Below, in pieces: positions 22,866 through 23,568 of a DNA stretch of 23,568 nucleotides. Position 1 is the first letter of the stretch. The number at the start of each line of letters is the position of its first letter. Source of the DNA: UMGS363 sp051891935. GTDB taxonomy: Bacteria > Bacillota > Clostridia > Oscillospirales > Ruminococcaceae. The DNA is taken from assembly GCA_051891935.1 (NCBI GenBank), contig JBJFFR010000023.1:1-23568 (forward strand), in the 5' to 3' direction. The notes under the pieces are model-generated. The model worked only from the letters and a program-made list of their open reading frames with translations, was not told where the DNA came from and did not search any database. The position numbers and the translations under genes are program-made.

Positions 22866-23444
22866 TCAAAGCTTAACAATAATGCCTGTGAGATTGGGAA
22901 CAGCACCGATAGCGTTAGCTTCATCCGTGTCGATGTGCATTGCTCTTGCATAAGAATCGGAAACTCTGCAAACAACATCGCCGAGGACAGCCTTTCTCTC
23001 GGGAGTTTCAACCTTTACCCAAACAACATCCTTGTCCTTAACGCCAAGCTCTTCAGCATCGGCTGTCGTGAGGTGGATGTGTCTTTTTGCAACGATAACG
23101 CCTTCGTTGAGCTCAACCTCGCCGCAGGGGCCTACAAGCTTGCAAGCACCCGAACCTGCTGTGTCGCCGCTCTCCCTGATAGGAGCAGCAATGCCGATAG
23201 AACGTGCGTCGGTAGCGGAAAGCTCAACCTGATTGGACTTTCTGCAGGGACCGAGGATTGAAACGCCTGCAAGGGACTTCTTGGGGCCTACAACTTCAAC
23301 ACGCTCTTCGCAAGCGTACTGACCCGGCTGCGAAAGATCCTTTTTCTTGGTGAGAGCGTGACCCTTGCCAAAAAGAACTTCAAGAGCTTCCTCGGTAACG
23401 TGAACGTGACGTGCGGATGTTTCAACGATAAATTCCTGTGACAT
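22866..23444 (-). CDS. pduL: Phosphate acyltransferase PduL (phosphotransacylase)
   Basis: The product is 192 residues. It interconverts acyl-CoA and acyl-phosphate (acetyl or propionyl). Two metal-binding repeats are visible: SARHVHV (H13, H15) and KRHIHL (H122, H124), with GPCRKSNQVELSATDA and GDVVCRVSDSYARAMHIDTDEAN between and after them. The ATG at 23444 has GGAGG 8 bases upstream; a TTG at 23459 would overlap that site. It lacks an N-terminal encapsulation helix and has no microcompartment genes nearby, so it is probably the cytosolic form that replaces Pta in acetate formation (inference). Transcription ends at the palindrome 22778-22800. Confidence 0.93.
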   Translation of the reverse strand: MSQEFIVETSARHVHVTEEALEVLFGKGHALTKKKDLSQPGQYACEERVEVVGPKKSLAGVSILGPCRKSNQVELSATDARSIGIAAPIRESGDTAGSGACKLVGPCGEVELNEGVIVAKRHIHLTTADAEELGVKDKDVVWVKVETPERKAVLGDVVCRVSDSYARAMHIDTDEANAIGAVPNLTGIIVKL

Positions 23445-23471
23445 AATTTTTGCCTCCAAAACGATAATTTT

Positions 23472-23500
23472 ATACTAATATCAAATCATTCTATAGACAA
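23472..23500 (-). promoter_or_regulatory. Possible promoter for pduL inside a dispersed repeat
   Basis: On the minus strand TTGTCT (23500-23495) and TAGTAT (23477-23472) are 17 bases apart, about 28 bases before the ATG. The same sequence, with two mismatches, occurs at 5462-5488. Confidence 0.4.
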
Positions 23501-23568
23501 AGCCGACAGATAGAATAATCCAAGTCAAGGATGACGACCGCAGTAAGGCTGTATGCCTTTCAAGGGAG

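Noticed and set aside
22866..23444. Bacterial microcompartment locus
   Set aside because: PduL is present but no shell protein, diol dehydratase or aldehyde dehydrogenase is in the window, and the protein lacks an encapsulation helix.

Overview
The window looks like chromosome from a Gram-positive gut or rumen Clostridium-class bacterium, most likely Ruminococcus or a close relative in the Oscillospiraceae. The support is indirect: lipoboxes with serine/threonine/glutamate-rich linkers, AGGAG-type ribosome binding sites, TTGACA-17-TATAAT promoters, a GH26 mannanase, a TatD-associated radical SAM protein, a stand-alone PduL, and families of short palindromic repeats. No rRNA, tRNA, CRISPR array or phage module was seen.

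Region 1 (1-5336) holds three secreted proteins that share an Ig-like domain: a truncated one on the minus strand (1-565) and two transglutaminase-like paralogs (1175-2695 plus, 2766-5336 minus). The paralogs converge on one bidirectional terminator and share an unrecognised N-terminal region and a C-terminal module of about 45 residues.

Region 2 (5764-12047, all minus) centres on a 1234-residue protein with the unusual order condensation - adenylation - peptidyl carrier - PlsC-type acyltransferase. It overlaps a HAD nucleotidase-like gene by 17 bases, and a lipoprotein gene follows 12 bases later. A further lipoprotein gene has its own consensus promoter. The three-gene operon may make an aminoacyl lipid; that product is inference.

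Region 3 (12401-15190) encodes a GH26 lipoprotein mannanase and a SulP/STAS anion transporter that probably starts at TTG. Region 4 (16318-17656) is thyA-folA, a thymidylate synthase plus dihydrofolate reductase pair. Region 5 (17892-22020) is a closely spaced five-gene run: sirtuin deacylase, lipoprotein, nadC, radical SAM protein and aldose-epimerase-like protein. Region 6 is pduL (22866-23444, minus).

The intergenic DNA is unusually rich in structure. A composite element of about 400 bases with a chain of hairpins occurs three times (15225-15620, 15805-16181 inverted, 22036-22432), plus one reduced copy at 5655-5757. Stem sequences differ between copies while pairing and loop sequences persist, which is the pattern expected of a structure under selection. 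There are also two classes of small TGTAGGGG-flanked palindromes and several MITE-like inverted repeats. One MITE has an apparent empty site elsewhere in the window, and another sits between a consensus promoter and its gene. The two strongest candidates for undescribed biology are the NRPS-PlsC operon and the composite hairpin element.
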